The notes under the pieces were generated by a model. The model did no database searches. It saw only the letters and a list, made by a program, of their open reading frames with translations, and was not told the DNA's origin. A stretch of 64,000 nucleotides of DNA from Mucilaginibacter agri (GTDB lineage Bacteria > Bacteroidota > Bacteroidia > Sphingobacteriales > Sphingobacteriaceae), in the NCBI RefSeq assembly GCF_009928685.1, contig NZ_WWEO01000038.1:179343-243342 (forward strand). The letters are read 5' to 3'. Both the position numbers and the translations under genes were made by a program. Of the stretch, positions 18,722-29,003 are shown piece after piece (positions within the stretch are counted from its first letter, which is position 1; each line of letters begins with the position of its first letter).

Positions 18722-20959
18722 TTATGCTTTCTTCTGCGTTTTATCTACATGTACAATCATGGATTGTATTTTGATCTCTTTCTGGATATGCTTATTAGTA
18801 TTTACCTCTTTATGTAAATGAGGCGCAATAACTAAGGAAACAATAGACATGAGTTTGATCAGGATATTCATCGAGGGACCTGAGGTATCTTTAAATGGAT
18901 CGCCAACGGTATCGCCTGTAACTGACGCTTTGTGTGGTTCTGATTTTTTGTAGAAGGTTTCGCCATTGATAACTACACCTTTCTCGAATGATTTTTTGGC
19001 GTTATCCCATGCACCACCGGCATTACTTTGAAACATACCCATCAACACGCCCGATACGGTTACACCAGCCAACAAACCGCCCAATACTTCGGGACCAAAT
19101 GCAAAACCGATAATGATAGGTGTTATCAATGCGATTGCTCCCGGGGCTATCATTTCACGGATGGATGCCTGAGTCGAAATTGCCACGCATTTTTCGTACT
19201 CTGGTTTAGCCTTATATTCCATTATACCTGGTATTTCCCTAAACTGGCGGCGAACCTCTTCAACCATAGCCATAGCTGCACGGCCTACCGCGGCAATAGC
19301 CAATGCCGAAAATATGAATGGGATCATGCCACCCACAAATAATCCGGCAAGTACATCCGCTTTATAAATATCTATATGATCTATTCCGGCAACACCCACA
19401 AAGGCTGCAAATAAGGCCAGTGATGTTAATGCTGCGGAAGCAATAGCAAAACCTTTACCTGTAGCAGCAGTAGTATTACCCACAGCATCGAGGTTGTCGG
19501 TACGGTGGCGTACTTCTTCGGGCAGCTGGTTCATTTCGGCAATACCACCAGCATTATCGGCAATTGGTCCGAATGCGTCGATAGCTAACTGCATGGCAGT
19601 AGTTGCCATCATCCCGGCAGCTGCAATAGCTACGCCATACAAACCTGCAAAGTGATACGATCCGAAAATACCGGCAGCCAGTACAATGATTGGCAACACA
19701 GTCGACTCCATCCCCACGGCTAAACCGGCAATAATATTGGTAGCATGGCCGGTAGACGATTGCCTGATAATGGTCATCACCGGGCGTTTGCCCATGGCTG
19801 TATAATATTCCGTAATTATCGACATCAGCGTGCCCACAATTAATCCAACCACTATCGAAAGGAATACTCCGGTTTTTGTAAACACCAACGACCCCGCCTT
19901 AATATTTCCACTCATATCCAGGTCGCGGGTGAGGTACAAATTGCCCTCGGGGAGCAACCATTTCACGGCAAAAAATGTAGCGATTGCTGTTAACACAATA
20001 GCCATCCAGTTGCCTACATTCAAGGCGTTTTGCACACTGTCTGTTTCTTTGGTAATGCGAACAAAGGAGGCGCTGATGATCGAAAATATTAAACCGATAC
20101 CAGCAATCAGCATCGGTAAAAGTACCGGAGCAATTCCACCAAAATTATCGTGCGAAACAATCTCCCTGCCCAATACCATAGTGGCTAGCATCGTCGCAAC
20201 GTACGAGCCGAACAAATCGGCCCCCATGCCGGCTACGTCGCCCACGTTATCGCCTACGTTATCGGCAATGGTGGCCGGGTTGCGTACATCGTCTTCAGGT
20301 ATACCGGCTTCAACCTTGCCCACCAGGTCGGCGCCAACATCGGCAGCTTTGGTGTAGATACCACCGCCTACACGCGCAAATAACGCAATAGACTCGGCAC
20401 CCAATGAGAAGCCAGCTAAAACCTCAAGGGCTTTCTGCATTTCTTCGCCGTTAACGTTACCGTGTACGTTTTTAACATAAATAGTGTAGAAAACAATAAA
20501 TAAAGAACCAATACCTAAAACAGCTAAACCGGCAACACCAAGGCCCATCACGGTGCCGCCTGTAAAAGATACTTTAAGCGCTTTGGCCAAACTTGTTTTT
20601 GCAGCCTGCGTGGTACGTACATTGGCTTTAGTAGCAATGCGCATCCCCAGAAAGCCTGCAAACGCAGATAGTAACGCCCCGATAATAAAAGACACGGCAA
20701 TCACCGGGCTGGAGGTAGATACCGTAGTGCCCGAGTACGCTAATAAAATAACGGCAATAATGGCAAAGTAGCCCATCACTTTCCATTCTGCCCGCAGAAA
20801 TGCCATAGCACCATCTGCAATGTAGCCAGCGAGTTGTTTCATGCCCTCATCGCCGGCGTCTTGTTTGGTAACCCAAGCGGCCTTACCTATCATGGCGGCA
20901 ATGCCGATGAGCCCGAATACCGGGATCAGGTAAATTAAGTAAGAGTTTAGAAAATCCAT
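18722..20959 (-). CDS. hppA: Membrane-bound ion-pumping pyrophosphatase, K+-dependent type
   Basis: A 745-residue protein with about 16 spans that hydrolyses pyrophosphate and pumps Na+ and/or H+ out of the cytosol. The substrate loop [23 protein letters not shown] and the [21 protein letters not shown] segment are intact. The [19 protein letters not shown] segment has alanine where K+-independent enzymes have lysine, marking the K+-dependent subfamily, in which Na+ pumping is common. Whether Na+ or H+ is moved cannot be settled by eye. A polar tail of about 30 residues ([12 protein letters not shown]...KTQKKA) follows the last span. Confidence 0.96.
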   Translation of the reverse strand: MDFLNSYLIYLIPVFGLIGIAAMIGKAAWVTKQDAGDEGMKQLAGYIADGAMAFLRAEWKVMGYFAIIAVILLAYSGTTVSTSSPVIAVSFIIGALLSAFAGFLGMRIATKANVRTTQAAKTSLAKALKVSFTGGTVMGLGVAGLAVLGIGSLFIVFYTIYVKNVHGNVNGEEMQKALEVLAGFSLGAESIALFARVGGGIYTKAADVGADLVGKVEAGIPEDDVRNPATIADNVGDNVGDVAGMGADLFGSYVATMLATMVLGREIVSHDNFGGIAPVLLPMLIAGIGLIFSIISASFVRITKETDSVQNALNVGNWMAIVLTAIATFFAVKWLLPEGNLYLTRDLDMSGNIKAGSLVFTKTGVFLSIVVGLIVGTLMSIITEYYTAMGKRPVMTIIRQSSTGHATNIIAGLAVGMESTVLPIIVLAAGIFGSYHFAGLYGVAIAAAGMMATTAMQLAIDAFGPIADNAGGIAEMNQLPEEVRHRTDNLDAVGNTTAATGKGFAIASAALTSLALFAAFVGVAGIDHIDIYKADVLAGLFVGGMIPFIFSALAIAAVGRAAMAMVEEVRRQFREIPGIMEYKAKPEYEKCVAISTQASIREMIAPGAIALITPIIIGFAFGPEVLGGLLAGVTVSGVLMGMFQSNAGGAWDNAKKSFEKGVVINGETFYKKSEPHKASVTGDTVGDPFKDTSGPSMNILIKLMSIVSLVIAPHLHKEVNTNKHIQKEIKIQSMIVHVDKTQKKA

Positions 20960-21104
20960 AAAGTCAGTTTGTTATAATTGGTATAAAACGAATGTTCGTA
21001 AAATTTTTGGGACTTGCAAGTATTTGAAGCTGAATTTATAGCGCGTTTTACGGCATCTAAATTTTTTTAAATAGCTTAGGGCTCCAAATCACAAAAAACT
21101 ATTG

Positions 21105-22577
21105 ATGGAACACACCCCCGAGAAAAAAGAAATGAAACACGAACTGGGCTTGCTTGACGGCACTATGCTGGTAGCAGGTTCTATGATAGGTTCGGGTATC
21201 TTTATTGTTAGCGCAGATATTACCAGGCATGTTGGCTCTGCAGGCTGGCTTATTGTTATCTGGTTACTCACCGGTTTCATGACACTAACCGCAGCCGTAA
21301 GTTATGGCGAATTAAGCGCCATGTTCCCCAAAGCTGGCGGACAATATGTATACTTAAAAGAGGCTTACAATAAACTAATTGCATTTTTATACGGTTGGAG
21401 TTTCTTTGCAGTAATACAAACCGGCACCATTGCTGCGGTAGGGGTGGCATTTTCTAAATTTACTGCATATATAATGCCTCCAAGCTTGAGTTATTTGGTT
21501 AGTGAGGATTATGTTGTGACTCATCTCCTGATCGGTAGTTATGACTTTAAAATCACTTCAGCGCAGATCGTATCTATATTACTAATTATCCTGCTTACTT
21601 ATATCAATACCCGCGGAGTTAAAACAGGTAAGATCATCCAAACCACCTTTACCTTAACTAAGCTGGCCAGTTTATTCGGGTTGATCATCTTTGGCTTTAT
21701 TATGTTCAAGGGTGATGTATGGCATGCCAACTGGACTAACGCCTGGAACATTCATTCGCTTGATACAAAGGGAACAGTGGTAGGCTTAGGCTTAACTTCC
21801 GCACTTGGTGCTATTGCTGCATCAATGGTGGGCTCAATTTTCAGCAGTGATGCCTGGAACAGCGTAACCTTTATTGCCGGTGAAATGAAGAACCCGCAAC
21901 GTAACGTGGGCTTAAGCCTGTTTTTAGGTACGCTCATTGTAACGCTGATCTATGTATCGGCAAACGTAATGTATACAGCTGTATTGCCAATGCATGAAAT
22001 TGCTTCGGCCGAGAAAGACCGTGTGGCAGTTGCGGCTTCGCACGTGATATTTGGCAATGTGGGTACGGTTGTAATTGCATTGATGATCATGGTATCAACC
22101 TTTGGTTGCAACAACGGCTTGATTCTGGCTGGTGCACGTGTTTATTACACCATGGCTAAAGACGGCTTATTTTTTAAACGTACAGGTACATTGAACCAAA
22201 ATGCAGTACCAGAGTTCGGTCTATGGATTCAATGTTTGGTAGCCTCTTTACTTTGCCTGAGCGGTAGGTATGGCGATCTGCTGGATATGATCTCATTTGT
22301 GGTGGTAATTTTTTACGTGTTAACCATTATCGGTATCTACATCCTCCGCATAAAACGCCCGGATGCACCGCGCCCATATAAGGCATTCGGCTATCCAATT
22401 TTACCTGCCATTTATGTGGTAATGGGAATAGCTTTTTGTATTCTGCTTGTTATTTATAAAAGAGATTATACCTGGCCCGGTCTTATTATTGTACTGATAG
22501 GTATCCCGATTTATTATATTTCGCAAAGGAACGTAAAGAATGATGGTGGGGAAGAAGTTTATGAAAGTGCGGTTTAA
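21105..22577 (+). CDS. APC-family amino acid permease (LAT/serine-threonine exchanger-like)
   Basis: A 490-residue inner-membrane transporter with about 12 spans. Span 1 carries GSMIGSGIFIVSADI, the APC substrate motif, and SYGELSAMFPKAGGQYVYLKEAYN is the span 3 region of the LAT/basic-AAT branch. It differs in subfamily from the other permease in this window. ATG at 21105 is chosen over a TTG one codon earlier. The next gene, a carboxypeptidase, follows 94 bases downstream in the same direction. Confidence 0.92.
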   Translation: MEHTPEKKEMKHELGLLDGTMLVAGSMIGSGIFIVSADITRHVGSAGWLIVIWLLTGFMTLTAAVSYGELSAMFPKAGGQYVYLKEAYNKLIAFLYGWSFFAVIQTGTIAAVGVAFSKFTAYIMPPSLSYLVSEDYVVTHLLIGSYDFKITSAQIVSILLIILLTYINTRGVKTGKIIQTTFTLTKLASLFGLIIFGFIMFKGDVWHANWTNAWNIHSLDTKGTVVGLGLTSALGAIAASMVGSIFSSDAWNSVTFIAGEMKNPQRNVGLSLFLGTLIVTLIYVSANVMYTAVLPMHEIASAEKDRVAVAASHVIFGNVGTVVIALMIMVSTFGCNNGLILAGARVYYTMAKDGLFFKRTGTLNQNAVPEFGLWIQCLVASLLCLSGRYGDLLDMISFVVVIFYVLTIIGIYILRIKRPDAPRPYKAFGYPILPAIYVVMGIAFCILLVIYKRDYTWPGLIIVLIGIPIYYISQRNVKNDGGEEVYESAV

Positions 22578-22671
22578 GGAAGGTTTAAAGAACACGCCCC
22601 TAATGAAAGACACTGCAGATTGCAGCAGCATTGCTTTCCTCTCTCGAGAGTGGAGAGGTAGACTAAAACCC

Positions 22672-24081
22672 ATGGCACTAACATTTAATAAGGGGTGTAT
22701 TATTCTAATGATGTGCCTGCTATTTGTAAACAACCTTTACGCCCAAACCCTCAATCAAAATTTGCAAACTGCTTTTAATAAGCTTCAGCAGGATGGGCAA
22801 AGTACTTATGCATCTATATCTTTAACGATACTTGATGCAAAAACCGGCGAGGTAGTATTTACCATTAATCCTAACATGGGGTTGGCTACAGCATCAACAT
22901 TAAAAACTATAACAACCGTTACGGCCATGAATGTGCTTGGTCCGGATTATCGTTTTAAAACTAAGTTAAGCCGTGGCCAGGGGACACTCGGTGCTGATGG
23001 AACCTGGAATGGCGACATTGTGATTGAAGGTAGCGACGACCCAACCCTAGGTAGTTGGCGTTGGGAGGAAACCAAAGAAAGTGTAGTGCTTCGCGAGTTT
23101 GTAGAAGGCGTGAAAAAAGCTGGAATTAAAAAGATCAATGGTTCTATCATTGCAGCCGGAATTAATCACCCGCCGTCGGGTTGGATCTGGCAGGACATGG
23201 GTAATTATTACGGGGCTTTTCCAGCTAATTTGTGCTGGCGCGAAAATCAGTATGATGTTTTATTAAAGCCCACACAGCCCAGCAAGCCAGTAACCCTGGT
23301 TGGTACGGTACCGGCTATGCCTTATCTGCAGTTTGTAAACCAGCTAGTAACCGGAGCTGCCGGTACGGGTGATAACGCCTATGCCACGTTGCCTGTTAAC
23401 AGTAATAAAGTTTTTTTGCAAGGCACTTATGCTATAGATCAGGACAAGCACAAGATCGCCGCTGCATTGCCCGATCCTGCTTACGAGGCAGCCCGCAGAT
23501 TGAAAGATACATTGCAGAGTTTAGGTATTACGGTAACTGGCAAAGCCGAATCTGAAACTATGCAAACCACTGCTGGTGATAGTCGGGATATTTTGAGTAG
23601 TAACGTGCTGGCAACCCATTATTCGCCACCGCTTAGAAAGATCATATACTGGCTCAATCAAAAGAGTATTAATCTTTATGCAGAGCAATTATTAATGGCG
23701 ATGGCCGACTCGCTGAAAACTACAGATTATCCATCGGTTACCCGTAATTTTTGGAAAGGGCGAGGCATCGATACTAATTCGCTGAATATTTTTGACGGTA
23801 GCGGTTTATCCCCGGGCAACCGCGTTACCACCGTGACCATGGCTCGTATTCTACAGTCGGCAAGGAAAGAAAGTTGGTTTGGCGACTTCTTCGACAGCTT
23901 GCCGATATACAACAATATGCACATGAAGAGCGGGTATATTAACAATGTTCTTGCTTACGCGGGCTATCAAACTTACAAAGGTCGCGAACTGTGTTTTTCT
24001 ATTATCGTCAACAATTTCAGTGGTAAAACCTCCAGTATCAGGCAAAAAATGTTTGCTGTTTTAGACGAGTTAAAGTGGTAA
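22672..24081 (+). CDS. dacB: D-alanyl-D-alanine carboxypeptidase/endopeptidase (PBP4 family, peptidase S13)
   Basis: A periplasmic penicillin-binding protein that trims D-Ala and cuts cross-links in peptidoglycan. From the ATG at 22672 the protein has 469 residues, with a signal peptide (1-24, ...FVNNLYAQ). The catalytic motifs are SxxK at S75-T-L-K78, SxN in QKSINLYAEQLL, and KSG in HMKSGYINN; GGLSP-type DGSGLSPGNRV is also present. Upstream in-frame starts (such as 22540 or 22603) were rejected because they precede the signal peptide with about 45 unrelated residues overlapping the permease gene. Confidence 0.93.
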   Translation: MALTFNKGCIILMMCLLFVNNLYAQTLNQNLQTAFNKLQQDGQSTYASISLTILDAKTGEVVFTINPNMGLATASTLKTITTVTAMNVLGPDYRFKTKLSRGQGTLGADGTWNGDIVIEGSDDPTLGSWRWEETKESVVLREFVEGVKKAGIKKINGSIIAAGINHPPSGWIWQDMGNYYGAFPANLCWRENQYDVLLKPTQPSKPVTLVGTVPAMPYLQFVNQLVTGAAGTGDNAYATLPVNSNKVFLQGTYAIDQDKHKIAAALPDPAYEAARRLKDTLQSLGITVTGKAESETMQTTAGDSRDILSSNVLATHYSPPLRKIIYWLNQKSINLYAEQLLMAMADSLKTTDYPSVTRNFWKGRGIDTNSLNIFDGSGLSPGNRVTTVTMARILQSARKESWFGDFFDSLPIYNNMHMKSGYINNVLAYAGYQTYKGRELCFSIIVNNFSGKTSSIRQKMFAVLDELKW

Positions 24082-24241
24082 AATTGAGTAGAGCAATGCT
24101 ATTTTTATAGCCTTCTGGAATAAATGGCCAAAATGTTATTGCATCATCCTAAAATTATGTTTGTGCAACTTACGTTAGGCTAAAAAGAGGTACATTGGGT
24201 TGTTGACAAATAGATCATTCGTCTTAAACTTTAATAGAGAT

Positions 24242-25888
24242 ATGAGGCTAAAACAATTCCATCACCTACTGCTATTACTGGTTATTTTGGTTGGTAGTAC
24301 CTTAACGGGCTGTAGCCAGCAACCCAAGCCGAAACCGCATGCTGCCCCAAAAGATTCCCTTGCGAAAGAGTGGGACAAAACCATTCGGGGTAACTTCAGC
24401 GAGCAAACCAAAACGCACTTCGACAGTACCGAAATTGCTTCTTTCGTTAAAGCCTATCCAGAGTTAAAGGGTTATACCACTGAGGTTACAGGATTTTATA
24501 AGAAAAGAAATTTTGCCTACGCCTGGTTTGATGGCGGTAAACTGATTGAGCAGGCCTCTAACCTTGTTAACCGTGTTGGTAATCTCGAAAATAGTGGCAT
24601 CTACAAAAAGTTGCCTTATCAAACCACGCTCGATTCATTAATGAATAATCTGAGCACCAACAAAAAACAAACCGATACTCAGCTCGAGTTGATGCTCACC
24701 TACCAGTATTTCGCTTTTTCGCAATTGGCGTGGCGGGGGATGGATGAGTCGGCGAGTAAATCAGCCAAATGGTACCTGCCCCGCAAAAAGGTTGACTATA
24801 ACCAGTTTTTGGATAGTTTGCTTAAAGCACCCGCCAGCGATGCGGGCATAGATGCCCCGGTATACCGCCAATACCAACTATTGAAGAGTTACCTAAGCAA
24901 ATACCGCAACCTGGAAACCCACGAGGCCTGGAAACCTATTGTTGCAGCAAAAATTTATAAAGTAGGCGATTCGTCGGCAGTAATTTCAGCCATTAAAAGA
25001 CGGTTGTTTTTGCTTGGAGATTTTAAAGGTGACACCACAAACAAGGCATTCACTACTGAGTTGCAGGCAGCGGTAAAAAGCTACCAGGACAGGCAGGGAA
25101 TTAATGTTAATGGTTTGTTGAACACAGCCACTATTACCGAATTGAATTTGCCGTTAAGCAAACGGATAAAAAAGATAGTGGTAAATATGGAACGCAGTCG
25201 CTGGCTGCCGGTTAGCTTAAATTCTGATTATCTGGCGGTTAATATTCCGGAATACAAATTACATGTTTACCATGCTGACAGCCTTTTGTGGAGTTGCAAC
25301 GTGGTGGTTGGGCAAACCGTGCATCAAACCACGGTGTTTTACGGCGAAGTGAAATATGTAGTGTTTAGTCCGTATTGGAATGTACCTCCCGGAATTTTAA
25401 AGGCCGAAATTATCCCCGGCATGAAGCGTAACAAAAATTATCTCGCCCAGCATAATATGGAGCTAACCGGCTATGAAGGTGGCTTGCCTGTAGTTCGGCA
25501 GAAACCCGGTCCGGCTAACTCACTTGGCTTGGTTAAGTTTTTGTTTCCTAATAGCTACAATATTTATTTGCACGATACACCTGCTAAATCACTTTTTGGC
25601 GAAACATCTAGGGCATTTAGTCATGGTTGTATTAGGGTAGGAGAGCCCGTAAAGCTTGCTAATTTTCTGCTGAAAGATTATCCGCAGTGGACATCGGACA
25701 AAATTAACAAGGCAATGCATCAGGGGCGCGAGCAATATGTTACCCTTACTAAGGGAAAGGTGCCTGTTTACATTGCCTATTTTACCTCGTTTGTAGATCG
25801 CGACGGAAGGCTGAACTTCCGAAAGGATATTTATAATCTGGACGACCGTTTGGCTTCGATGATCATGTCGGGCGAAGGAAAATATTAA
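24242..25888 (+). CDS. L,D-transpeptidase lipoprotein (YcbB-like)
   Basis: An enzyme that forms 3-3 cross-links or anchors proteins in peptidoglycan. From ATG 24242 it has 548 residues. Residues 1-24 form a lipoprotein signal with LTGC lipobox (C24). A helical N-terminal domain follows, then a peptidoglycan-binding domain (AVKSYQDRQGINVNGLLNTAT), and a YkuD catalytic domain with HDTPAKSLF and the active-site SHGCIRVGEP. This order matches the YcbB/LdtD type. A TTG at 24200 would add 14 residues before the signal and is rejected. It follows the S13 carboxypeptidase, so two wall-remodelling enzymes are adjacent. Confidence 0.93.
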   Translation: MRLKQFHHLLLLLVILVGSTLTGCSQQPKPKPHAAPKDSLAKEWDKTIRGNFSEQTKTHFDSTEIASFVKAYPELKGYTTEVTGFYKKRNFAYAWFDGGKLIEQASNLVNRVGNLENSGIYKKLPYQTTLDSLMNNLSTNKKQTDTQLELMLTYQYFAFSQLAWRGMDESASKSAKWYLPRKKVDYNQFLDSLLKAPASDAGIDAPVYRQYQLLKSYLSKYRNLETHEAWKPIVAAKIYKVGDSSAVISAIKRRLFLLGDFKGDTTNKAFTTELQAAVKSYQDRQGINVNGLLNTATITELNLPLSKRIKKIVVNMERSRWLPVSLNSDYLAVNIPEYKLHVYHADSLLWSCNVVVGQTVHQTTVFYGEVKYVVFSPYWNVPPGILKAEIIPGMKRNKNYLAQHNMELTGYEGGLPVVRQKPGPANSLGLVKFLFPNSYNIYLHDTPAKSLFGETSRAFSHGCIRVGEPVKLANFLLKDYPQWTSDKINKAMHQGREQYVTLTKGKVPVYIAYFTSFVDRDGRLNFRKDIYNLDDRLASMIMSGEGKY

Positions 25889-25904
25889 GATTGATATCAT
25901 ATAC

Positions 25905-25937
25905 GTAGGGCCTGTGGTTAATATTCACAGGCCCTAC
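25905..25937. terminator. Bidirectional terminator between convergent genes
   Basis: A 12-bp perfect stem (GTAGGGCCTGTG with CACAGGCCCTAC) lies midway between the stops of the L,D-transpeptidase and DUF5996 genes. Confidence 0.75.
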
Positions 25938-25945
25938 CTATAATG

Positions 25946-26881
25946 CTATTTCTCGAAACTTGTTAAGTTGCAAACTAACTGTTTGTCCCAGTTACCTGTT
26001 GTTGCGGCTGCATCGTAAGTTGTTCTCAAAAAGCTCAGCAGTATCTCTTCGGGTTTGGGCGATTGTTGAACTACATCATAATTTAGAAAGAACTCGCCCA
26101 TTTCTTCGCTGTAAAAAGCTTCGGTAGGTTTAACGGGTTGCTTACCATAGTCGGCCGGGGTAGGATAGCAATACGAGTAAAATGCTGGAAAAGGGTAGCT
26201 CTCGCCACCGCCCCAAAAACCAGCACTCGATACCTCGTGCGAATAAGCCTCACGCATAACTCGTGCCGGCATATTAGGCATACTACCCTGATGCGGCGGG
26301 GCAGTACGGCCCGAGAATCGGGTTACAGCTAGGTCAAAGGCTCCCCAAAATAAGTGAACAGGGCTGCATTTGCCAGTAAAACCAGCCCTAAAGCGCGTAA
26401 ACACAGCATCTATCCTTACCAAGGCTTGCCAATAATTATGCATCTGCGCGGCGTCATAACTTTTGTGAATCTCATCCTCGGCAAAGGGAATCGCTTCGGC
26501 TAGCTCATTGGGTTTGCCGTAGATGTCTACCTCTATGCCCATATCTGTAAGCAATGCAAACAATTCGTGGTAAAAACTAGCCACTGTTTTGGGTTCGAGC
26601 ACCATTTGCTTTGTACCACCATTGCTGGCAGAAATTATTAGCTGATGGTCTACAAAATCAAAGTCGATTTGAAAGCTGCCATCCTCGTAAGGGATGCTAC
26701 CGGTTGTTAATCCCCGAGATGAAACATATAAGGTTACATGCCAGGCATGGTTTATCCAAGGGGTATTCACCAACCGTATCTTACCCACAATCTGCGTCCA
26801 TAATTGAACGGTTAGCAAGGTGTCTTTTAAATCGGGGTAGTTAAGCTGCGGCCATGCGGTCGGTATTTTGTCTTTAATCAT
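25946..26881 (-). CDS. DUF5996 family protein
   Basis: A 311-residue cytosolic protein of a conserved family without known function. It has the recognisable opening WPQLNYPDLKDTLLTVQLWTQIVGK and the INHAWHVTLYVSSRGLTTG segment, plus VHLFWGAFDLAVTRFSGR in the middle and a C-terminal stretch rich in tryptophan, histidine and proline. There are no membrane spans. It is divergent from the LuxR-type regulator gene across a 222-base gap. Confidence 0.85.
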   Translation of the reverse strand: MIKDKIPTAWPQLNYPDLKDTLLTVQLWTQIVGKIRLVNTPWINHAWHVTLYVSSRGLTTGSIPYEDGSFQIDFDFVDHQLIISASNGGTKQMVLEPKTVASFYHELFALLTDMGIEVDIYGKPNELAEAIPFAEDEIHKSYDAAQMHNYWQALVRIDAVFTRFRAGFTGKCSPVHLFWGAFDLAVTRFSGRTAPPHQGSMPNMPARVMREAYSHEVSSAGFWGGGESYPFPAFYSYCYPTPADYGKQPVKPTEAFYSEEMGEFFLNYDVVQQSPKPEEILLSFLRTTYDAAATTGNWDKQLVCNLTSFEK

Positions 26882-27085
26882 GGTGTTATCTATAACTAAC
26901 TAAGTGAAGCGTAGGTATTCAAATAGTTGAACCTGTATCTTAAACACGGGCTCACGCATACTTGTTTTAGCACAACTACGGTATGATATTTTCAATAACT
27001 GACTAATATGTCTGTTATATCAAATTTATATTTAAAAATATGGTTTATGTGGGCAACCCTTCTTAATATTGCAGCGTATTTAGAA

Positions 27086-27097
27086 TTAGACTAAATC
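27086..27097. promoter_or_regulatory. Shared near-palindromic box, copy 1
   Basis: TTAGACTAAATC contains TTAG-A-CTAA and lies 7 bases before the ATG of the response regulator gene. An identical 12-base copy occurs ahead of the DUF4856 gene at 27778-27789. Confidence 0.45.
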
Positions 27098-27103
27098 GTA
27101 TAT

Positions 27104-27736
27104 ATGAATATTGTTATTGTTGACGGCCAGGTTATTACCCGGGTTGGGCTACGTGAGCTATTTACCGAAATTCCAGATATCAGGGTAGTTGTAAGCACAG
27201 ATGATTATCGGCAAGCTGATGCCATAATCAAAGAACTGAAACCTCAACTATTGGTAATTGATCCTTTTTTTACGCCAGATTTTTCCCTGGAGGACCTCCT
27301 TGTTTTGAAGAGTACCCATACTAAACTAAAAGTTATGGTTATTTCGGCGAACAGGCAACCCGTTAATGTTATTAAGCTAATGGGTATGGGCATCAAAAAT
27401 CACCTCTCGAAAGATGCCTCAAAAGAAGAAATTCTTACCGCCATACAACATATCCATCGGGACGAAAAGTTTCTTTGCAGCCGTACAGATCAAATGCTTT
27501 CAGGCACCATACAGATTGATGCTAAGGCTGCCGCAAGCGAACTTTCACAACGTGAAAAAGAAATTATTCATCTTATTGCCGAAGGAAGGTCGGATAAAGC
27601 GATTGCCGAAGAATTGTATCTGAGTTTCCACACCATCCGTACCCACCGGAAAAATATAGCCAGAAAACTAGGCTTCAGTTTAAAGAATGCTGCCGAATTG
27701 GTATTGCTGATTAACTACATGAACGACGTTATTTAG
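27104..27736 (+). CDS. LuxR/NarL-family response regulator
   Basis: A 210-residue DNA-binding response regulator. The receiver domain (residues 1-120) has D7 and the phosphoacceptor-position D53 (VIDPFF), but only one acidic residue at the usual DD pair (IVDGQ), and the conserved lysine is in HLSKDAS. The LuxR helix-turn-helix (about 145-205) has LSQREKEIIHLIAEGRSDKAIAEEL and HTIRTHRKNIARKLG. No kinase gene is adjacent. It precedes the DUF4856-imelysin-HTTM-TonB operon by 95 bases and both leaders carry the same 12-base box, so it probably regulates that operon or is co-regulated with it. Confidence 0.9.
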   Translation: MNIVIVDGQVITRVGLRELFTEIPDIRVVVSTDDYRQADAIIKELKPQLLVIDPFFTPDFSLEDLLVLKSTHTKLKVMVISANRQPVNVIKLMGMGIKNHLSKDASKEEILTAIQHIHRDEKFLCSRTDQMLSGTIQIDAKAAASELSQREKEIIHLIAEGRSDKAIAEELYLSFHTIRTHRKNIARKLGFSLKNAAELVLLINYMNDVI

Positions 27737-27777
27737 AATCGTTTTAAATATACCGCATATGAGGTATTGTCGACTAT

Positions 27778-27789
27778 TTAGACTAAATC
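27778..27789. promoter_or_regulatory. Shared near-palindromic box, copy 2
   Basis: The 12 bases TTAGACTAAATC, here extended to ATTTAG-A-CTAAAT, are followed at once by TAATTTCG, one mismatch from the TAnnTTTG -7 element. The box therefore covers the spacer/-33 region of the likely promoter of the DUF4856 operon, a classic repressor or activator position. Confidence 0.5.
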
Positions 27790-27831
27790 TAATTTCGCTG
27801 TTGAGAAAATACTATTACTTCAACACGAATC

Positions 27832-28926
27832 ATGAAAAAAAACTTTACGGTTTTAGGCCTTTTATCAGTCGCGCTTTTAGTTACGGCGAGCTGTAAAAAA
27901 TCAAACAACGACGATAATACCGTTCCGGTATATGATGTACCCACTACCTACAATTTTGCAAACGCCAATTTTGCCGACGCCACAACACGCCTAGGCATGC
28001 TTGTAGAAATACAAAACGTAGAAAAAGTAGCAACCACTGGTGTAGTGGATGGCGCTAAAGCTAAAAACATGTTTAGCAATACCAGCGCGCCTTTTGTAAC
28101 TGCAGCCTACAATACTTCGGGCATTCAGGTGAAAGATCAAACTGGCACCTTATTCCAAACAGACGTTGCCAGATTTATTGACACGCTGGTAGCCGTTAGC
28201 CAAACCGGTAAAGTAGCCAGCAGAGGTGTTGCAGGTGTGGGTACAAGCTCTGCCAATGCAGCCACCAAATATGCCTTAACCGCAAATGGTATAAACTACG
28301 CCCAGGTGTTTAACAAAACAGTTATGGGTGGGTTAATCACTTATCAAATTGTTAACACAATGGCTGCTGCTAATGCGGGCACCACTGATAATACGACTGT
28401 CACTAATAATAGTACGGCATTGGAGCACGCCTGGGATTTGGCATTTGGTTATTGGGGCGTGGCAATTGATTTCCCCACTAACAAAACCAACCCCAAACCG
28501 GTATTCTGGGGCAGCTATAGCACCCAGGTTGACTCTGGTTACCATGCCAACAAGATCCTGATGGATGCATTTTTGAAAGGGCGTGCGGCTATTAGTCACA
28601 AGGATACCAAAACCATCCAGGAGCAATCAACCATTATTTTGCAGGCGATGGAACGTTTAACCGGTGCTGCTGCTTTGCAGGAAGTAAAAGAGGTTAAAGA
28701 ATCTATTAACGACAATATTGCCAGAAACAGCCGCCTGTCTGAATGTTACGGATTTATTTATTCGTTAAAATACAATCCGAAGAAAACAATCACCGACGCT
28801 CAGATCGATGCATTGCTAGCCTTGTTCCCTAAGAATTTTTACGATCTGACTTTAGATCAGCTGAATGCTATCCGCGATGCAGTTGCCAAGCAATACAATT
28901 TCGACAGTGTGAAAGACATTCTGTAA
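27832..28926 (+). CDS. DUF4856 domain lipoprotein
   Basis: A 364-residue lipoprotein: signal with TASC lipobox (C21), then a polar linker and a mostly helical mature domain. Recognisable stretches are YNFANANFADATTRLGML near the N-terminus and ALEHAWDLAFGYWGVAIDFP in the middle. DUF4856 proteins sit next to imelysin and TonB-receptor genes in Bacteroidota and are thought to take part in metal uptake; the biochemical role is not known. It is the first gene of an apparent four-gene operon, with a hairpin between it and the imelysin gene. Confidence 0.88.
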   Translation: MKKNFTVLGLLSVALLVTASCKKSNNDDNTVPVYDVPTTYNFANANFADATTRLGMLVEIQNVEKVATTGVVDGAKAKNMFSNTSAPFVTAAYNTSGIQVKDQTGTLFQTDVARFIDTLVAVSQTGKVASRGVAGVGTSSANAATKYALTANGINYAQVFNKTVMGGLITYQIVNTMAAANAGTTDNTTVTNNSTALEHAWDLAFGYWGVAIDFPTNKTNPKPVFWGSYSTQVDSGYHANKILMDAFLKGRAAISHKDTKTIQEQSTIILQAMERLTGAAALQEVKEVKESINDNIARNSRLSECYGFIYSLKYNPKKTITDAQIDALLALFPKNFYDLTLDQLNAIRDAVAKQYNFDSVKDIL

Positions 28927-28958
28927 TTGAGGATTTAATACCTATTTCAAACATCAAG

Positions 28959-28983
28959 ACCAGCCGCATTATACACGGCTGGT
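28959..28983 (+). terminator. Hairpin between DUF4856 and imelysin genes
   Basis: An 8-bp stem (ACCAGCCG with CGGCTGGT) followed by TTTT lies 33 bases after the DUF4856 stop. It may be a leaky terminator that sets the ratio between the first gene and the rest of the operon. Confidence 0.55.
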
Positions 28984-29003
28984 TTTCCTATAAAATAAAT
29001 ACC

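Noticed and set aside
22540..22671. Longer N-terminus for the S13 carboxypeptidase
   Set aside because: It would overlap the permease gene and place 44 residues before a clear signal peptide.
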